Below are positions 62,005 to 64,000 of a stretch of 64,000 nucleotides of DNA, in pieces (within the stretch, counting starts at the first letter, position 1; each line of letters opens with the position of its first letter). Below the pieces are notes generated by a model. The model worked only from the letters and a program-made list of their open reading frames with translations. It did no database searches and was not told the origin of the DNA. The position numbers and the translations under genes were made by a program. Origin of the DNA: Clarkia xantiana subsp. parviflora (taxonomy: Eukaryota; Streptophyta; Magnoliopsida; Myrtales; Onagraceae); contig JAPTYO010000014.1 in assembly GCA_036873135.1 (NCBI GenBank), positions 21,226,952-21,290,951 of the forward strand, given 5' to 3'.

Positions 62005-62006
62005 TT
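62001..62006 (+). terminator. RNA polymerase III T-run terminator
   Basis: Six T residues directly at the U6 3' end. Confidence 0.8.
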
Positions 62007-62394
62007 CTACTTTTTTGCCCCTACTTGAAATGACCTTCTTGAAATGACCTTCTTACCCCCTTTCTGTTTGGAGAAAAAATAACGAAACTCAACTAACTTC
62101 CCATTCAAAGGGGGCAAGTTTATATTTTTTGTTCAAACTTAATTTGAAGTGGTATAATGTGCTTCACAAGAAGCTCAACTAGAGTATTAGCGAGAATCGG
62201 ACTTCTTTCCAGACCAAGAAACTGAACTCATTTTCTTTTAGAACGATCTTTCCCAAAAAGAATTGAGTTGGACAATTCTTGAACCAGATTCTTCCCACTT
62301 ACAAACCAATTAAGCTCACAAATTCACTCATTCATTCTTCTAGAATATTTTGCCAATTGCAATAATAACAATAAAAAGAAAGAATCTAATATCT
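62007..62394. other. Between U6 and CUL3
   Basis: Contains the CUL3 3' UTR on the minus strand. A short tandem duplication cttgaaatgacctt occurs at 62,024-62,052. Confidence 0.5.
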
Positions 62395-64000
62395 CTAAGC
62401 TAGATAGCGATACATTTTCCTATCAACAGTATCCCTCTCCAAGAAATCCCTTTCAATGAGTGACTCGATCCGCTTCTTGATCTCCGTAGGGTTCGCCAAG
62501 AACCTAGACTGCAACTGCTTCGTCACCTCCGTGATTATGTTGTTGTGGTCCAATACCCTCCTAGACTTCATTATCCTCACTATTGCAGCCTCCATCTGAG
62601 GTTTCCTGTCCTCCTCCACTCTCTGTCTCGTTTCTTGTTTCTCCGGTTCCGTTTCCTTTTGCGCAACCACCGTCCCGATCTTCACCTTATACAACTTACT
62701 ACTGAACTTATCATTTACAAAGAAGGAATCATCCTCGCTGATATCTTTACTCATCGGCTCCTTCCTCAGTACATTCCGACCCTTCACAAGGGCCAGTGAT
62801 TGGAGGCACCGCTTCAGATCTACCGCTGGGATTTCAGTTGCCTGCTCGATTTCTTTGTACGTCAGTTTGTCCGAGTTGTTAAAAAGCATCAACACACACA
62901 TTTGGTATGTCGATACGTTCAATTCGTGTTTCTGCCCTTTCCCGAAAGTCGCCTTCAAGTCTGCTGTTCCCATGTTTGTCTGCCAAGAAAGCCTTCGCCC
63001 CGTGTGGGTCCCGAGGTAGTACGATCGGAACTTCTCACACAGAGCCGACACCTCGGCCGGCAAGTTACATGTCACGCTCGATTGTGTGGGCCACGACCCA
63101 GTTGTCAGAACCTGGACCGTCAAAGTGGGCCCCTCACCACCGAGCTCCGGGTGGCTCGACAAGAAACCTTGCATTGTGTCGTGAGATGTCTTCATGTCTG
63201 TGAACATTCCCTCGAGCTTTGAAGTGAACTGGTACCCACATTCTGTCTTCAGCTTCACTATAAGACTCCTTTCTGCATCATCCGACACGGTTTTTCCCGA
63301 CAGGAGCCGCTTGGCCAGATGCTGTTTGTAGTACTTCTCAAATACATCCTTCTCTTGCAAGTAACGGAACAGCATCATCACTTTATCGAGAATTACCTCC
63401 ACATCCTCCTCGCTGACCCCCTTCAGTCCCTTCCTTAATTTGTCATCAACAAACAATGAGATAAATTCAGGGGACCGAGCATTCAAGTTGATGAAGTACT
63501 CGAATGAAGAATTCAAGGCATTTTGGAAGGTCTTGTCGTTATTGAATGCCAAGCTTATGATTCCATCATACTTGTCTTTCTGATCCAAAAGCCGCTGCAC
63601 AAACTCAACTGGGTCCTTCAACCTTTCGGGATCCGTAACCAATTGCTTACCAATTTCTCTGATATGGGAAGTCATCACCTCTCGGATGGTTATGAGACCG
63701 TTTGGAACTCGGCGGAACAATGAATACATTCTACCAAGATCTTCGTATTTATCATCAAGAAGCATCTTCACCAAACCTGAATTCTCCATATGCACCAAAA
63801 TCAGCATGTGATTCGCTATCATCTCTTTCTCCACCACATTCGTGATCTTATCTTCACTCTTCGCATCCAAGTAGTGTGTCACTCTCTCCATCTCTTCATT
63901 GAGCCGCCTCTCAGCTTTCTTCAAATACTCCCCGCAATCGCAGCACTCGATGAATTTCTGAGATTCGACTTTGTAAAACTCAGCTGACACCTCAAGGAAT
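62395..64000 (-). CDS. CUL3: Cullin-3, C-terminal 534 residues (N-terminus beyond window)
   Basis: One long exon running off the right edge. Cullin-3 is the scaffold of CRL3 ubiquitin ligases: its N-terminus binds BTB-domain substrate receptors and its C-terminus binds RBX1. Visible parts: end of the cullin repeats (SAEFYKVESQKFIECCDCGE, SPEFISLFVDDKLRKG), the cullin homology domain (EKYYKQHLAKRLLSGKTVSD, LKTECGYQFTSKLEGMFTDM, SYYLGTHTGRRLSWQTNMG), and the C-terminal winged helix with the neddylation lysine in AAIVRIMKSRRVLDHN, ending in KKRIESLIERDFLERDTVDR and YRYLA. Compared with plant CUL3 (about 730 aa) some 200 N-terminal residues are missing because of the window edge; the reading frame is intact to the last base. 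Confidence 0.97.
   Translation of the reverse strand, partial: FLEVSAEFYKVESQKFIECCDCGEYLKKAERRLNEEMERVTHYLDAKSEDKITNVVEKEMIANHMLILVHMENSGLVKMLLDDKYEDLGRMYSLFRRVPNGLITIREVMTSHIREIGKQLVTDPERLKDPVEFVQRLLDQKDKYDGIISLAFNNDKTFQNALNSSFEYFINLNARSPEFISLFVDDKLRKGLKGVSEEDVEVILDKVMMLFRYLQEKDVFEKYYKQHLAKRLLSGKTVSDDAERSLIVKLKTECGYQFTSKLEGMFTDMKTSHDTMQGFLSSHPELGGEGPTLTVQVLTTGSWPTQSSVTCNLPAEVSALCEKFRSYYLGTHTGRRLSWQTNMGTADLKATFGKGQKHELNVSTYQMCVLMLFNNSDKLTYKEIEQATEIPAVDLKRCLQSLALVKGRNVLRKEPMSKDISEDDSFFVNDKFSSKLYKVKIGTVVAQKETEPEKQETRQRVEEDRKPQMEAAIVRIMKSRRVLDHNNIITEVTKQLQSRFLANPTEIKKRIESLIERDFLERDTVDRKMYRYLA

Overview
This is nuclear DNA from a flowering plant, most likely a eudicot. The genes have many short GT-AG introns and belong to plant-type families: a UBP1/UBP2-like deubiquitinase, an ABCG24/28-type transporter, photorespiratory glycolate oxidase and cullin-3. 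Between them lie LTR retrotransposons, MITEs, Helitrons and a plastid rRNA insertion. I cannot name the species.

Left third (1-18,000): nested, decayed retrotransposons. Two related LTR elements each carry a Ty3/gypsy-type gag remnant on + and then, with no pol in between, a coiled-coil gene on the opposite strand (2,163-4,507 and 15,660-17,758). The first also has a 31-bp tandem array, a 66-bp tandem array and a 3' LTR (about 6,452-7,348) whose U3 holds 11 tandem palindromes. Between the two elements lie the 3' half of a Ty1/copia element with its 3' LTR (about 7,380-11,126) and a Ty3/gypsy gag-protease remnant (11,300-12,970). A hAT MITE with a perfect 8-bp target duplication sits inside the second element.

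Genic part, with exon models built by joining frames at GT-AG sites: UBP1/2-like ubiquitin protease (18,720-22,517, +); ABCG24/28-like transporter (27,715-33,402, -, 14 coding exons, about 1,102 aa); DHHC S-acyltransferase (52,377-55,062, -, 7 exons, 278 aa); glycolate oxidase (56,558-58,806, -, 11 exons, 367 aa, all catalytic residues kept); U6 snRNA (61,903-62,004, +); cullin-3 (62,395 to the right edge, -, N-terminus outside). These are separate housekeeping or plant-specific genes with no shared pathway. UBP and CUL3 both act in ubiquitin turnover, but they are about 40 kb apart and nothing suggests a functional cluster.

The middle (22,500-27,600 and 33,500-52,300) is repeat-rich. It holds Mutator-type MITEs with 9-10-bp target duplications, a poly(A)-tailed retroposon, a plastid 16S rRNA fragment, the 5' half of a Tat/Ogre-like LTR element, a 2.15-kb Helitron with several related termini, a SINE and large foldback elements. 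Exon edges were read by eye and may be off by a base in places.
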